Assembly: GCF_047730075.1 (NCBI RefSeq)
Contig: NZ_CP159831.1
Span: forward strand, 1,178,001-1,242,000
From: Njordibacter sp905182035
GTDB taxonomy: Bacteria; Pseudomonadota; Gammaproteobacteria; Pseudomonadales; Balneatricaceae
Direction: 5' to 3'
Length of the DNA: 64,000 nucleotides
Shown here piece after piece: positions 9,501 to 18,333 of this stretch. Below the pieces are notes generated by a model. The model was not told where the DNA came from and made no database searches. It was given only the letters and a program-made list of their open reading frames with translations. Each line of letters opens with the position of its first letter. The stretch's first letter is position 1. The translations under genes were made by a program, and so were the position numbers.

Positions 9501-10027
9501 ATAGTTTAGAGCAAGCTATTTATAAAATTGATAAAGAAACTCGAGCACGATTTAAGCAAACTTTTGATACGGTAAATGAGAGTTTAAATGTATTATTTCC
9601 AAAAGTTTTTGGTGGTGGGCGCGCTTACCTAGAACTTACCGACGAGGATATGCTTACAACGGGTGTCACCATCATGGCGCAGCCGCCAGGCAAAAGAAAT
9701 AGCAGTATTCATCTGCTGTCAGGTGGAGAGAAAGCCTTAACTGCAATCGCTTTAGTTTTTTCTATTTTTCAGCTTAACCCGTCTCCTTTTTGTATGTTAG
9801 ATGAAGTAGATGCCCCTCTTGATGATGCTAACGTGGAGCGATATGCGCGGCTAGTTAAAGAAATGTCAGCCCAGGTGCAGTTTATTTATATTAGCCATAA
9901 CAAAATCGCTATGGAAATGGCGACTCAGTTATTAGGTGTCACCATGCAAGAAGCAGGCGTGTCGCGAGTTGTAACCGTGGATGTGGCGCAGGCAATCAAC
10001 ATGACAGAAGAAATGTTGCCATTATAA
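6509..10027 (+). CDS. smc: Chromosome segregation ATPase SMC
   Basis: 1172 residues with the full SMC layout. Walker A GPNGCGKS is at residues 31-38. Two long coiled coils flank a hinge at about 510-640. The C-terminal head carries the ABC signature LSGGEKALTAIAL and Walker B FCMLDEVDAPLDDANVERY. SMC works with ScpA and ScpB, both encoded in this window, as a bacterial condensin that organises and separates chromosomes. The coiled coils are very glutamine-rich, with several QQQQ runs. Its start lies in a 36-bp duplication, and ATG 6509 matches the conserved MRLKSIKLAGFKSF N-terminus. Confidence 0.97.
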   Translation: MRLKSIKLAGFKSFVDPTKVHLPGNLCAIVGPNGCGKSNIIDAVRWVMGESSAKNLRGENATDVIFNGSSSRQPVGQATIELVFDNHDRTLAGEFASYNEVSIRRKVTREGQSTYFLNGQKCRRRDVTELFLGTGLGPRSYSIIEQGMISRLIESRPEELRIYIEEAAGISRYKERRRDTSNRISRSRENLARLQDIREELGRQLETLKQQAAAAEQYTELKQNERQHKSQLATLQWRELREKLLDQRIGMGRIKDQIVLQRSEQGTRLAQLDVQKDDLALLNENFTQQQGEFYSLGADIARLEQSIEHNQQQQQRWQADASEAQQQLSRIEEACATDGKELNHLSQQQDQLALDSELASEQLFEAETSLQEKEEHRENWQLLWQQKSVEQANLKRIIEVAITGLQHQQQQAAQVQKDRQASETELDGLSLPSNEEMDLLDAQVEQQQQQQHLLTEQLSTLEQKLLVLRQQEREQQEQLDGQVQELGMLAGQLSSLQLLLKEAEQGAAELPLGWHAEASQKLIDTMQVDFGWEAATEHVLQDWLGGYLLAQLPDQSLDQLSDVRGLTLLVPHLDGQPAAAMTAYPTLLDKVDVPIGLEGLLGQVHIANDCHEAKNLLASLPVYGSVVLPDGLWLGHGWVRTPPREGSTTGVLGRKHQVQALAAQQEALRSLQQDTQAKLTQAREGALEAEQVLSQMRQTWQLGQNQYQQHQQALALLQLQSQQGLLQQQNLRHRIEEQIQRLQHLDEEMALLQEELSEHQLVLESAQLNIPELEAKKETIETQLGQAKLEFNHKQQLVIQVQARMDSVLAQITSLRRSVERLHEQRTQWRDKQAEIQSRGGNQQHPEDDTAQSLTDQLDALLILRLNAETAMEQRRHAINQVEQLIRQLEQQQQKQEHDIQQSDALLQDQRLIERELEVNSDHIKQSMMEQNVLVEKLAEILPEAINQLQLSHLLEQCQSRIKRLGAINLVAIEEYKLQQERKTFLDHQHDELIEALDSLEQAIYKIDKETRARFKQTFDTVNESLNVLFPKVFGGGRAYLELTDEDMLTTGVTIMAQPPGKRNSSIHLLSGGEKALTAIALVFSIFQLNPSPFCMLDEVDAPLDDANVERYARLVKEMSAQVQFIYISHNKIAMEMATQLLGVTMQEAGVSRVVTVDVAQAINMTEEMLPL

Positions 10028-10205
10028 GGGTTGAATTAGTCTTTATTTGCGAATTTATCAAATTTAACCTGTATATAATTAAATATGTCTATAAAAACAA
10101 CGCCTAAAGGTTTTATATCTATTATTTTGGGGGTATAGTCTAAATCTATTGGTTTAGCTGCTTTGCGGCACCATAATAATAATTTTTTTAAAGATCAACT
10201 ATCTT

Positions 10206-11615
10206 ATGATGTTAACAACGTGGTTACTGGTGTTTGCTGGTTTAACTGTTACTGCCATAGTAATCGATGGTTTGCGGCGTATGTTTGTAAGTCATGCAGC
10301 GTTAAAGATAGATATAGACGAAAGTTTGTGTGGCCTACCTCAAGAAAAATACACCAGCGAACTACCAAATGGTGGAGCACGCAGTGTTGGTGATGAATCT
10401 ATAACCACAGTCATTAACAACGATCACAATGTAGAAGTTGAATTGTACGTTGATCTAGAACCCATGGCGCTTGTAATAGAAGATCTAGCGGTTGAGGATC
10501 TAATAGTTGAATCAGTGCCAGATAAGCAATTTGAAGAAGCAGACCTCGTGCTAGAGGTTGCAGCAGTTAATCATCTAGTTGAAGAGTTGGATGATACTGA
10601 TGCTGCGGTTGTTAAGCATGATGAATTAGATCATGACGCTGACCGAATGCTAGATACCCTTGATGTTGTCTCCAATGAAGAAGTATTTATCCTTGACTCT
10701 ACGCCAGTTAGCTTAAGTGCTGAAGAAATTAAAGCCTTAACAACAACATTTAACGCTGGCGGTATATTTTCTGATGTTGCAGCAGAGCATGCAATGCTTG
10801 CACTAGACTTTGACCCTACTCGACCTGTGCATGAATTGGTAGAAACTAACTCAATGGTGCAAAGTGATTTGTTTGCAGAACAGGATCTCACAGTATCAGT
10901 TACTGTTAAAAACTATGTAGCCCACGAGCTGCTTGAAACCAGTGACGATATTTTGTTTAGCGACACGGGAATCGAAGACCTAGGCGAAGAAGATTTAGCT
11001 GCAAGCGGTGCTGAATACTCGGCACAACACAGCCAAGATGAAAGCCTCTCAACAAAGATAGCCAAAGTAACTTCTATGACCTTTGGTAAAAAACTGCTAA
11101 GCCGAAAGCGTTTAGCAGCGCAGAAAGCTATTGAGCATGCAACTGTAGAAGAACGATCTAGAAATAATATACTCGTTGTCGAACAAGTCATCAGCATCCT
11201 GGTTACAGCCAACGACAGTCAGGGTTTTTACGGCCCTCAGTTACTTAAGCTGGTTGAAGCATGTGGCCTCGTTCACGGCGAAATGGATATTTTCCATCGC
11301 TTTGAAGATGGCCTAAGGCTAGGCAAAACCCAATTCAGTATGGCTAATATGATGGAACCTGGGACCTTCAATCTAACGGGAATGGATCACTTACACACTC
11401 CTGGAGTGGTGTTCTTTTTAACTTTGCCAACGGCTCAAGATAATATGCAGGCGTTTGACTATATGCTTGAAACTGCACAGTGTTTAGCTGCTAATCTTAG
11501 TGGTGAGGTGCTTGATGAAAAGCGCAGTGTGATGCGTCCACAAACGATTGAACATTGCCGCCAGCAAATTCGTGAATTTGAACGACGTAATATGACTCGC
11601 CGTGCGCAGCTTTAA
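10206..11615 (+). CDS. zipA: Cell division protein ZipA
   Basis: 469 residues. A short N-terminal segment (about 2-22) is a membrane anchor with a very short periplasmic end, as in ZipA. A long acidic linker (about 50-300, rich in Asp, Glu and Val) follows. A C-terminal ZipA domain occupies about 325-465, with FYGPQLLKLVEACGL, MDIFHRFEDG, FSMANMMEPGTFNL and PGVVFFLTLPTAQDN. ZipA binds the C-terminal tail of FtsZ and tethers the Z ring to the membrane. The order smc-zipA-ligA is common in Pseudomonas relatives. The linker differs from the proline/glutamine-rich one of E. coli. ATG 10209 is an alternative start. Confidence 0.9.
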   Translation: MMLTTWLLVFAGLTVTAIVIDGLRRMFVSHAALKIDIDESLCGLPQEKYTSELPNGGARSVGDESITTVINNDHNVEVELYVDLEPMALVIEDLAVEDLIVESVPDKQFEEADLVLEVAAVNHLVEELDDTDAAVVKHDELDHDADRMLDTLDVVSNEEVFILDSTPVSLSAEEIKALTTTFNAGGIFSDVAAEHAMLALDFDPTRPVHELVETNSMVQSDLFAEQDLTVSVTVKNYVAHELLETSDDILFSDTGIEDLGEEDLAASGAEYSAQHSQDESLSTKIAKVTSMTFGKKLLSRKRLAAQKAIEHATVEERSRNNILVVEQVISILVTANDSQGFYGPQLLKLVEACGLVHGEMDIFHRFEDGLRLGKTQFSMANMMEPGTFNLTGMDHLHTPGVVFFLTLPTAQDNMQAFDYMLETAQCLAANLSGEVLDEKRSVMRPQTIEHCRQQIREFERRNMTRRAQL

Positions 11616-11639
11616 CTTACTACTAGTCTGAAGTGAACA

Positions 11640-13724
11640 ATGCTAAATACCGCTATGGCGCATCTAGACGCCATTAAAGACCAACTACGCCAACATAACC
11701 ACAGCTACTACATACTGGATGACCCCAGCATTCCCGATGCCGAATATGATCGGCTTATGCAACAACTGTTAGTTATAGAGAGTGTTCATCCGCAATGGGT
11801 GACAGCAGATTCTCCTAGTCAAAGAGTAGGAGATAAGCCCCTAGAAGGTTTTCAGCAAGTCACCCATGCCTTACCAATGCTGTCTCTAGATAACGCCTTT
11901 GATGGCGATGATTTACGAGAATTTGATCGCCGTGTGAGGGAGCGCTTAAGTAAGCATTCTGACAGAGCCATAGAAGACCCCATCATTTATGCCTGTGAGC
12001 CTAAGCTTGATGGCATTGCCGTAAGCCTTACTTACGAAAATGGATTATTAGTAACTGCAGCAACGCGTGGTGATGGCAGTCGTGGAGAAGACATTACTCA
12101 AAATATGCGTACTTTAGATTCGGTGCCCCTATGTCTGTTAGGTAAAGGCTGGCCTGCAACTCTAGAAGTCCGCGGTGAAGTGTATATGCCCAGTGCTGGG
12201 TTTGAGGCCCTCAATACAAAGCTAGCTGCAAAAGGCTTAAAGACTTACGTAAACCCACGAAATACGGCGGCTGGAAGCTTAAGGCAGCTAGATAGTAAAA
12301 TTACTGCACAAAGGCCGTTGGAGCTATGTGCCTATAGCATAGGGTTGGTCAGTGATGACAATACTTTACCGCAGCAACACTTCGATATTCTTCACCAACT
12401 GCAAGTGTGGGGTTTCAAGATCAATGCAGAAATGCGACGTGTGCAAGGTATTGAAGCCTGTTTAGACTATTACCAAACGCTGGCATCCAGGCGCACTCAT
12501 TTGGCCTACGAAATTGATGGCATTGTGTTTAAAGTTGATCAATTAGAGCTACAGGAACGTTTAGGTTTTGTGGCTCGGGCGCCTCGCTGGGCAATCGCTC
12601 ATAAATTTCCTGCGCAAGAAGAAATGACCGGCTTATTAAAAGTTGATTTTCAGGTTGGGCGAACAGGCGCTGTTACTCCCGTAGCTAGGCTAGAACCAGT
12701 GTTTGTGGGTGGAGTCACCGTAAGTAATGCTACCTTACATAACATGGACGAAATACAGCGCTTAGACCTGCATTTAGGCGATACGGTTATTGTAAGGCGC
12801 GCTGGCGATGTGATTCCTAAAGTTGTACAGGTGGTATTGGAGCGTCGACCAGCTTCAGCGGAAGCGATACAGACCCCCACAACGTGCCCTATATGCGAAG
12901 GCCCCGTAGAGCGGGAAGAAGGTGAAGCTGCGCTAAGGTGTGTTAACGGTTTAAGTTGTGGTGCTCAAATTGTGCAGGCAATAAAACACTTTGTGTCTCG
13001 TAAAGCCATGGACATTGATGGTTTAGGTGAAAAACAAGTTCAAGCTTTAGTCGAAACAGGTAAAATAAAACATGTTGCAGATTTATATGCTTTGGACCAT
13101 GCCGTCTTAGCGGCGATGGAACGCATGGGGGAAAAATCTGCCAGCAACCTGTTATCTGCTTTGCATAAAAGTAAATCTACAAGTTTGGCTAAATTTTTGT
13201 TTAGTTTAGGTATTCGTGAAGTTGGTGAGGCTACGGCTCGCAGCTTAGCCATGCACTATGGTCGCCTAACAAACATTAAAGTGGCCGATATTGAAAGTTT
13301 ACTGGCGGTTGAAGATGTTGGTCCTATTGTGGCTAACCGTATCCTTCACTTTTTTGCCGACCATGATACCCTTACAATAATTGATGAACTGCAACGTGCG
13401 GGTGTGCATTGGCCCGAATTTGATCCTGTGGAAGTGCAATCTCACCAACAAAACTTACCTTTTAAAGGGTTTTCTTTTGTCGTTACTGGCACTCTATCTA
13501 GCTTATCGCGAGATGAGCTAAAATCCCAATTACAAGAGTTGGGAGCGAAGGTGGCGTCAAGTGTATCAAAGAAAACGGACTACCTTGTGGCGGGAGAGAA
13601 AGCAGGGTCTAAACTAATTAAGGCTCAAGATCTACAAGTGACGGTACTTGATGAGTCTCAAGCCCTTAGTTTGGTTGCCAATGCCCTAGAACAAGTGTCC
13701 AAGTTTAACCAGGTTGTTGAGTAG
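11640..13724 (+). CDS. ligA: NAD-dependent DNA ligase LigA
   Basis: 694 residues, normal for LigA. The N-terminal Ia domain (HNHSYYILDDPSIPDAEYDRL) binds NMN. The adenylation lysine is Lys122 in EPKLDGIAVSL. An OB fold, a four-cysteine zinc finger (CPICEGPV through LSCGAQI), helix-hairpin-helix repeats and a C-terminal BRCT domain (FSFVVTGTLSS) follow. It seals nicks in replication and repair using NAD. A GAAGTGA ribosome binding site supports ATG 11640 over ATG 11655. Confidence 0.97.
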   Translation: MLNTAMAHLDAIKDQLRQHNHSYYILDDPSIPDAEYDRLMQQLLVIESVHPQWVTADSPSQRVGDKPLEGFQQVTHALPMLSLDNAFDGDDLREFDRRVRERLSKHSDRAIEDPIIYACEPKLDGIAVSLTYENGLLVTAATRGDGSRGEDITQNMRTLDSVPLCLLGKGWPATLEVRGEVYMPSAGFEALNTKLAAKGLKTYVNPRNTAAGSLRQLDSKITAQRPLELCAYSIGLVSDDNTLPQQHFDILHQLQVWGFKINAEMRRVQGIEACLDYYQTLASRRTHLAYEIDGIVFKVDQLELQERLGFVARAPRWAIAHKFPAQEEMTGLLKVDFQVGRTGAVTPVARLEPVFVGGVTVSNATLHNMDEIQRLDLHLGDTVIVRRAGDVIPKVVQVVLERRPASAEAIQTPTTCPICEGPVEREEGEAALRCVNGLSCGAQIVQAIKHFVSRKAMDIDGLGEKQVQALVETGKIKHVADLYALDHAVLAAMERMGEKSASNLLSALHKSKSTSLAKFLFSLGIREVGEATARSLAMHYGRLTNIKVADIESLLAVEDVGPIVANRILHFFADHDTLTIIDELQRAGVHWPEFDPVEVQSHQQNLPFKGFSFVVTGTLSSLSRDELKSQLQELGAKVASSVSKKTDYLVAGEKAGSKLIKAQDLQVTVLDESQALSLVANALEQVSKFNQVVE

Positions 13725-13779
13725 GTAATGCATAACATCCAGTTCAGTTTCTAACACAGTTTAAAGGAATACAATTACC

Positions 13780-15462
13780 ATGACGGTAAAACAAAGCGTT
13801 GCGTGGCAGGCCCTCGAAGCGCACTTGCAGAAGGATATTGTGCCCTATTCCCTTAAACAGTTGTTCAATGGGGCTGGTGCCCAGCGTTTTGGCGATCTTT
13901 CCATAACTACTCAAGGGTTATTGTTGGATTTGTCCAAGCAGAAACTCACCCCTGAAACATTGCATCTGCTTATTGATTTAGCCCAACAGCAAGGCTTAGC
14001 ACAAGCTACAAAAAAGCTCTATAGCGGTGGCAAAGTCAACCGTTCTGAACTGCGACCAGCGTTACATACAGCCTTAAGAGCAGCTTCTTCAGATCAATAC
14101 AGTGCAGTTCAAATTGATGGTCAATATGTGAACCAACTGGTAGATGAAAATTTGCTGGATATGGAAAGAATTGCTAGCAAAATACAACGAGGTGAGTGGC
14201 TAGGTTATTCTGGACAGCCTATTACTACGGTAGTCAATATTGGTGTAGGGGGTTCTGATATTGGGCCTCATATGGTGTGTCATGCCTTAGCTGAGTTTCG
14301 TGTAGAGACCAAATTCCCACTTGATGTGATGTTTGTCTCCTCTATGGATGGCAGCCAGTTGGCAGAGATGTTGCAACACTTAGATCAAGGTTCAACCCTG
14401 TTTATCATTGCGTCTAAAACCTTCACCACTGTAGATACTTTAGCGAATGCGGAGACTGCACGAGCTTGGTTACGTAAAAAAATACCTAGTGATAGCCTTA
14501 TTGGCCAACACCACATTGTGGGTTGTAGCGCTTTTCCAGAACGTATGGCAGCTTGGGGGATACCTTCTGAAAATCAAATTGCTTTATGGGATTGGGTAGG
14601 CGGACGTTATTCATTGTGGAGTGGCATTGGCCTGCCTATAGCCATTAAATTAGGCATGGCCAGTTTTAAGCAGCTTCTTAAAGGTGCACACGCCATGGAT
14701 GAGCACTTTCAAAACGCAAAATTGCATGAAAATTTGCCTGTAATGCTGGCCTTAACGGGCATTTGGAATATTAATTTTTTAGGATTAAAGGCCCATACCA
14801 TTTTACCTTATGATGGGCGTCTTAAGTTATTGCCTAATTACCTTAGTCAGCTAGAGATGGAAAGTAACGGGAAGTCTGTGACAAATGCTGGGGAAAAAGT
14901 TGATTTTGATACTAGTCCAGTCATATGGGGTGACGTAGGCGCTAATGCTCAGCATGCGTTTTTTCAGTTATTGCATCAGGGCACTCCAGCCTATTATGCT
15001 GACTTCATTGTGCCCGTCAAACGCACTGCTTCTAAGGAATATACCAACGCCACGCGTGTCCAATTGGAGTATCAACAGGCGTTAAATTTAGCCAATTGCA
15101 TAGCGCAATCTAGGGTGCTCATGTTAGGTGATGATGTACTCAACTGGGAGCAAAGTATTGCCGCTTCGCCAGATCGCTTGTATCCAGGTAATCACCCGTC
15201 TAGTACGCTAATGTTTGACGAACTCACGCCAGAGAGTCTGGGGCTTTTGATAGCACTATACGAGCACAAGGTGTTTGTGCAGGCTGTGGTGTGGGATATC
15301 AACCCTTTCGATCAGTGGGGTGTTGAACTAGGTAAGCAGATCGCTAAATCCACTCTCAGTGCTATTCAAAAGAGACAGGCAGGAGCAACCTCCGCAGAAG
15401 GCGCCGAATTTGACGCTTCTACCGAAGGTTTATTAAACCATATGTTTAAACACCATTATTAA
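13780..15462 (+). CDS. pgi: Glucose-6-phosphate isomerase
   Basis: 560 residues with the phosphate-binding NIGVGGSDIGPHMV, the SKTFTT loop, the signature VGGRYSLWSGIGLPI and the C-terminal KQIAKSTLSAIQKR region. It interconverts glucose-6-phosphate and fructose-6-phosphate in glycolysis and gluconeogenesis. AAAGGAAT lies upstream of ATG 13780. It stands alone between ligA and a convergent H-NS-like gene. Its stop overlaps that gene's stop by four bases. Confidence 0.97.
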   Translation: MTVKQSVAWQALEAHLQKDIVPYSLKQLFNGAGAQRFGDLSITTQGLLLDLSKQKLTPETLHLLIDLAQQQGLAQATKKLYSGGKVNRSELRPALHTALRAASSDQYSAVQIDGQYVNQLVDENLLDMERIASKIQRGEWLGYSGQPITTVVNIGVGGSDIGPHMVCHALAEFRVETKFPLDVMFVSSMDGSQLAEMLQHLDQGSTLFIIASKTFTTVDTLANAETARAWLRKKIPSDSLIGQHHIVGCSAFPERMAAWGIPSENQIALWDWVGGRYSLWSGIGLPIAIKLGMASFKQLLKGAHAMDEHFQNAKLHENLPVMLALTGIWNINFLGLKAHTILPYDGRLKLLPNYLSQLEMESNGKSVTNAGEKVDFDTSPVIWGDVGANAQHAFFQLLHQGTPAYYADFIVPVKRTASKEYTNATRVQLEYQQALNLANCIAQSRVLMLGDDVLNWEQSIAASPDRLYPGNHPSSTLMFDELTPESLGLLIALYEHKVFVQAVVWDINPFDQWGVELGKQIAKSTLSAIQKRQAGATSAEGAEFDASTEGLLNHMFKHHY

Positions 15463-15854
15463 ATACGACAGCTGTCTTTGCTACCACCGTTGTTAAAGTA
15501 GTGGTCAAATGCTTTGGGGGTGCGCCCTCGACCTGACCATTCGTGCTTGATGCCTTGTGTGTCGGTAATGCGATACTGAGGGGCTACTGGCTTACGAGGT
15601 TTCTTGATCTTAGGTGCGTCGGTTGAGAAAAAATCCTCTGGGGTCAGTCCAGCTTCTGTAATAGCCGCGAGTATGGCTTGTTTTTCCGCATCTTTTTTGA
15701 CGGAGTGCTCAGCAAGGGCTACTTCTTCTTGGATGCGTTTTTCGATAAACTCAGACAAATGATTAGCTATAGTTTGTAGCTGTTCTACACTAAGATTTTT
15801 GCAGGCGGCACGAAAACGGTTTTTATTACGGGCAATTTTAGAAAATTCAGTCAT
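15459..15854 (-). CDS. H-NS family nucleoid-associated protein
   Basis: 131 residues from ATG 15854. The N-terminal half (about 1-65) is a predicted dimerisation helix region. The C-terminal DNA-binding domain reads YRITDTQGIKHEWSGRGRTPKAFDHYFNN and contains the H-NS hook-like core (W-G-RGRTP). H-NS proteins bind AT-rich minor grooves and silence transcription. The frame extends upstream to 15926, but the downstream start, preceded by GTGGAA, gives the family-like N-terminus. The 200-base AT-rich upstream region could be autoregulated. Whether it is H-NS itself or an MvaT/StpA-like paralogue cannot be told here. Confidence 0.85.
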   Translation of the reverse strand: MTEFSKIARNKNRFRAACKNLSVEQLQTIANHLSEFIEKRIQEEVALAEHSVKKDAEKQAILAAITEAGLTPEDFFSTDAPKIKKPRKPVAPQYRITDTQGIKHEWSGRGRTPKAFDHYFNNGGSKDSCRI

Positions 15855-16056
15855 AATGGTTCCACGATTAGTTGCACTTAATGGTGCACAGAATTTTAGT
15901 TGTAAATTTTTTTTAATCAGCGTCAATAAAGAAATATTAATAATTTTATTCTAGTGCAGTTTAAAATAGTAAACAATTAATGTATTTTTTTATTATAAAA
16001 TGTGTGCAACACATAATAACTTAATTTTTATTTAATTTAAAACAAAACTTATACTA

Positions 16057-16893
16057 ATGAATAAATACGATTTGCACAGTCACACAAAATTCTCAGATGG
16101 TAGTCTATCTGCTACAGAACTAATAGATTTGGCAATTGAACGCGGTATTACACACCTTGCAATTACAGATCATGATACCGTTAAAGCACACTTACAGTTA
16201 GCTGAAAATAATTATTGTTTTGAAGCTGACAAAATATGCATTATTAAAGGTATAGAGTTTTCTAGTCAATGGAATAATATGGGAGTGCATATTGTTGGTT
16301 TAAATATTGATGTTAATTCAACATCAATTAAAACTGCCGTAGCCCATCAAACACAGTTGCGTTTGCAAAGAGTAAAAACCATCGCTAAAAAATTAACTCA
16401 GCGAGGTTTTCCAGATATTACTCAGGGTGCAATGAAACTCGCTGGAGATGGCCAAGTTGGGCGCCCCCATATTGCTCAATACATGTTAGAGGAAGGCTTG
16501 GTATCAAGTGTAGGTCAGGCGTTTAATAAGTATTTAGGAGCCGGTAAAGTTGGCGATATATCTAATGTTTGGCCAGATTTAGAGCAGGTTGTTGAGTGGA
16601 TTAATGCAGCCGGTGGTATTGCCGTGGTGGCTCACCCGAGTCGTTATAAAATGACCCGTACCAAACGCCGGCGTCTGATGGCAGATTTTTCAGACGCAGG
16701 TGGCCAAGCCATAGAAGTTTGTGCTGGTAACCAAGTGCCAGGGGTAGCTGAAGAAATGGCTATTATATGTGATGAATTTGGTTTTCATGCCTCGGTGGGT
16801 AGTGATTTTCATAACCCAGACTATCAATGGGTGAAGCTGGGTCAGTACCCTCAATTGCCAAAATTATGCCGGCCTGTTTGGGAGTTGTTTTAA
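16057..16893 (+). CDS. rnm: PHP-domain phosphoesterase, RNase AM (YciV/TrpH) family
   Basis: 278 residues with PHP metal-binding motifs: DLHSHTKFSDG at the N-terminus, ITDHDTV near residue 38, GIEFSSQ, VVAHPSRYKM near 195 and GSDFHNP near the end. E. coli YciV (RNase AM) is a 5'-3' exoribonuclease and 3',5'-nucleoside bisphosphate phosphatase that trims 5' ends of rRNAs. It is followed by scpA after one base, the same neighbourhood (yciV, scpAB, rluB) seen in several gammaproteobacteria. Substrate is inferred from family. Confidence 0.87.
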   Translation: MNKYDLHSHTKFSDGSLSATELIDLAIERGITHLAITDHDTVKAHLQLAENNYCFEADKICIIKGIEFSSQWNNMGVHIVGLNIDVNSTSIKTAVAHQTQLRLQRVKTIAKKLTQRGFPDITQGAMKLAGDGQVGRPHIAQYMLEEGLVSSVGQAFNKYLGAGKVGDISNVWPDLEQVVEWINAAGGIAVVAHPSRYKMTRTKRRRLMADFSDAGGQAIEVCAGNQVPGVAEEMAIICDEFGFHASVGSDFHNPDYQWVKLGQYPQLPKLCRPVWELF

Positions 16894-16894
16894 C

Positions 16895-17692
16895 ATGGAG
16901 GTAAGGGTAGAGGGTAAAGAATACGAAATGCCTGTGGATCTTTATATTCCACCCCACGCGTTACAAGTTATTTTAGAAACTACCTTTGAGGGGCCACTAG
17001 ACTTATTGCTCTATTTAATTAGACGTCATAATTTAGATATACTAAGTATTAATGTGGCTAAGATTACCTACCAATATATTGCCTACATTGAATTGATGGA
17101 GGCTAATCAATTTGAATTGGCAGGTGATTACTTAGTTATGGCGGCGACACTAGCAGAAATAAAAAGCCGTAGTTTACTTCCACGTACCCAAGCCATAGAT
17201 GATGAAGAGGAAGACCCAAGGGTACGACTAATAATGCAGCTGCGAGAATACGAACGTTTTAAGAACGCCTCAGAAAGAGTAGCTGAATTGCCACGTATGG
17301 GTAGAGATAATTTTCCTGTGTGTATGGATATGCCTGATATTAAACAGGTCCGCCCTCAGCCCACTGTGCAAATGGACGAGTTACTAGCGGCTTATGCTGG
17401 TGTACTGAAACGTTGTGACATGTATGAACATCACACTATCTCCCGCGAGCGTCTTTCTACACGTGAACGGATGTCTAGTTTAATGGCGCAACTGCAAGAG
17501 CATCAACTTATGTCATTTCACAGCCTATTTCATGTATCGGAAGGACGCATGGGTGTGGTAGTTACATTTTTGGCAATGATGGAGTTAGTTAAGGAAAAAT
17601 TGATTAAATTGGTGCAGGTTCAAGAGTACGGGCCAATTCACGTAAGCTTAGGGGGGCAGATTGAATCCCCAAACCAGGAACTTTCCTTATGA
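16895..17692 (+). CDS. scpA: Segregation and condensation protein A
   Basis: 265 residues with the conserved ScpA N-terminal motif FEGPLDLLLYLIRRHNLDILSINVAKITYQYI and a C-terminal winged-helix region (FLAMMELVKEKLIKLVQ). ScpA is the kleisin that bridges the heads of the SMC dimer and binds ScpB. A second possible start at 16928 (MPVDLYIPP) would also give a complete protein. ATG 16895 has GGGAG ten bases upstream. The stop overlaps scpB by four bases. Confidence 0.94.
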   Translation: MEVRVEGKEYEMPVDLYIPPHALQVILETTFEGPLDLLLYLIRRHNLDILSINVAKITYQYIAYIELMEANQFELAGDYLVMAATLAEIKSRSLLPRTQAIDDEEEDPRVRLIMQLREYERFKNASERVAELPRMGRDNFPVCMDMPDIKQVRPQPTVQMDELLAAYAGVLKRCDMYEHHTISRERLSTRERMSSLMAQLQEHQLMSFHSLFHVSEGRMGVVVTFLAMMELVKEKLIKLVQVQEYGPIHVSLGGQIESPNQELSL

Positions 17693-18291
17693 TTACTGAA
17701 CTTGGCCCAGTATTGGAAGCCTTATTATTGGCTGCAGATAAACCTTTAAGCGTTGAGCGTTTATGTCAACTATTTGATGAGAGTGATGGTGTTGACAATA
17801 AACGCATTAAAAAAACTCTTAGGGACCTAAAAGGAAGCTATGGGGGGCGAGGTTATCAGTTAATTGAAGTGGCTTCTGGGTTCCGTTTTCAAGTGCATCA
17901 AGACTATGCCCTTTGGGTGGCGCGCTTATGGCAAGAGAAACCTCAAAAGTACTCCAGAGCATTGCTTGAAACCCTCTCTATTATTGCTTATCAGCAACCG
18001 ATTACGCGGGGAGAAATTGAGGCGATACGTGGCGTAGGAGTGAGCTCTCCAATCATTCATACCATGATTGAAAGATGCTGGATACGTAGTGTTGGACACA
18101 AAGAGGTGCCTGGTCGTCCTGAGTTATTTGCTACCACTAAAGAGTTTTTAGATCACTTTAATCTAACGCAACTCAGTGATTTGCCTGCCCTTGAGGAGTT
18201 AGCCTCGTGGGATGAGGCAACCATGGCCCCAGCCAAATTAAAACAACCTCAACAACAAGAAATCGAGGTCGTGACGGAGTCAATACATTAA
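17689..18291 (+). CDS. scpB: Segregation and condensation protein B
   Basis: 200 residues with two winged-helix domains, typified by LEALLLAADKPLSVERL, LETLSIIAYQQPITRGEIEAIRGV and RPELFATTKEFLDHF. ScpB dimerises and binds ScpA in the SMC-ScpAB complex. It is coupled to scpA through an ATGA overlap and lies upstream of rluB, a common arrangement. A -10-like TATAAT just after its stop may serve rluB. Confidence 0.95.
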   Translation: MITELGPVLEALLLAADKPLSVERLCQLFDESDGVDNKRIKKTLRDLKGSYGGRGYQLIEVASGFRFQVHQDYALWVARLWQEKPQKYSRALLETLSIIAYQQPITRGEIEAIRGVGVSSPIIHTMIERCWIRSVGHKEVPGRPELFATTKEFLDHFNLTQLSDLPALEELASWDEATMAPAKLKQPQQQEIEVVTESIH

Positions 18292-18299
18292 GCTATAAT
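18271..18299 (+). promoter_or_regulatory. Candidate promoter for rluB
   Basis: TATAAT at 18294-18299 has GTGACG (four of six matches to TTGACA) 17 bases upstream at 18271-18276. It lies at the end of scpB and would start a transcript about 25 bases before the rluB ATG. Sequence match only. Confidence 0.4.
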
Positions 18300-18333
18300 A
18301 ATTACTCAGATTAACTGTATTGATGGGACTATC

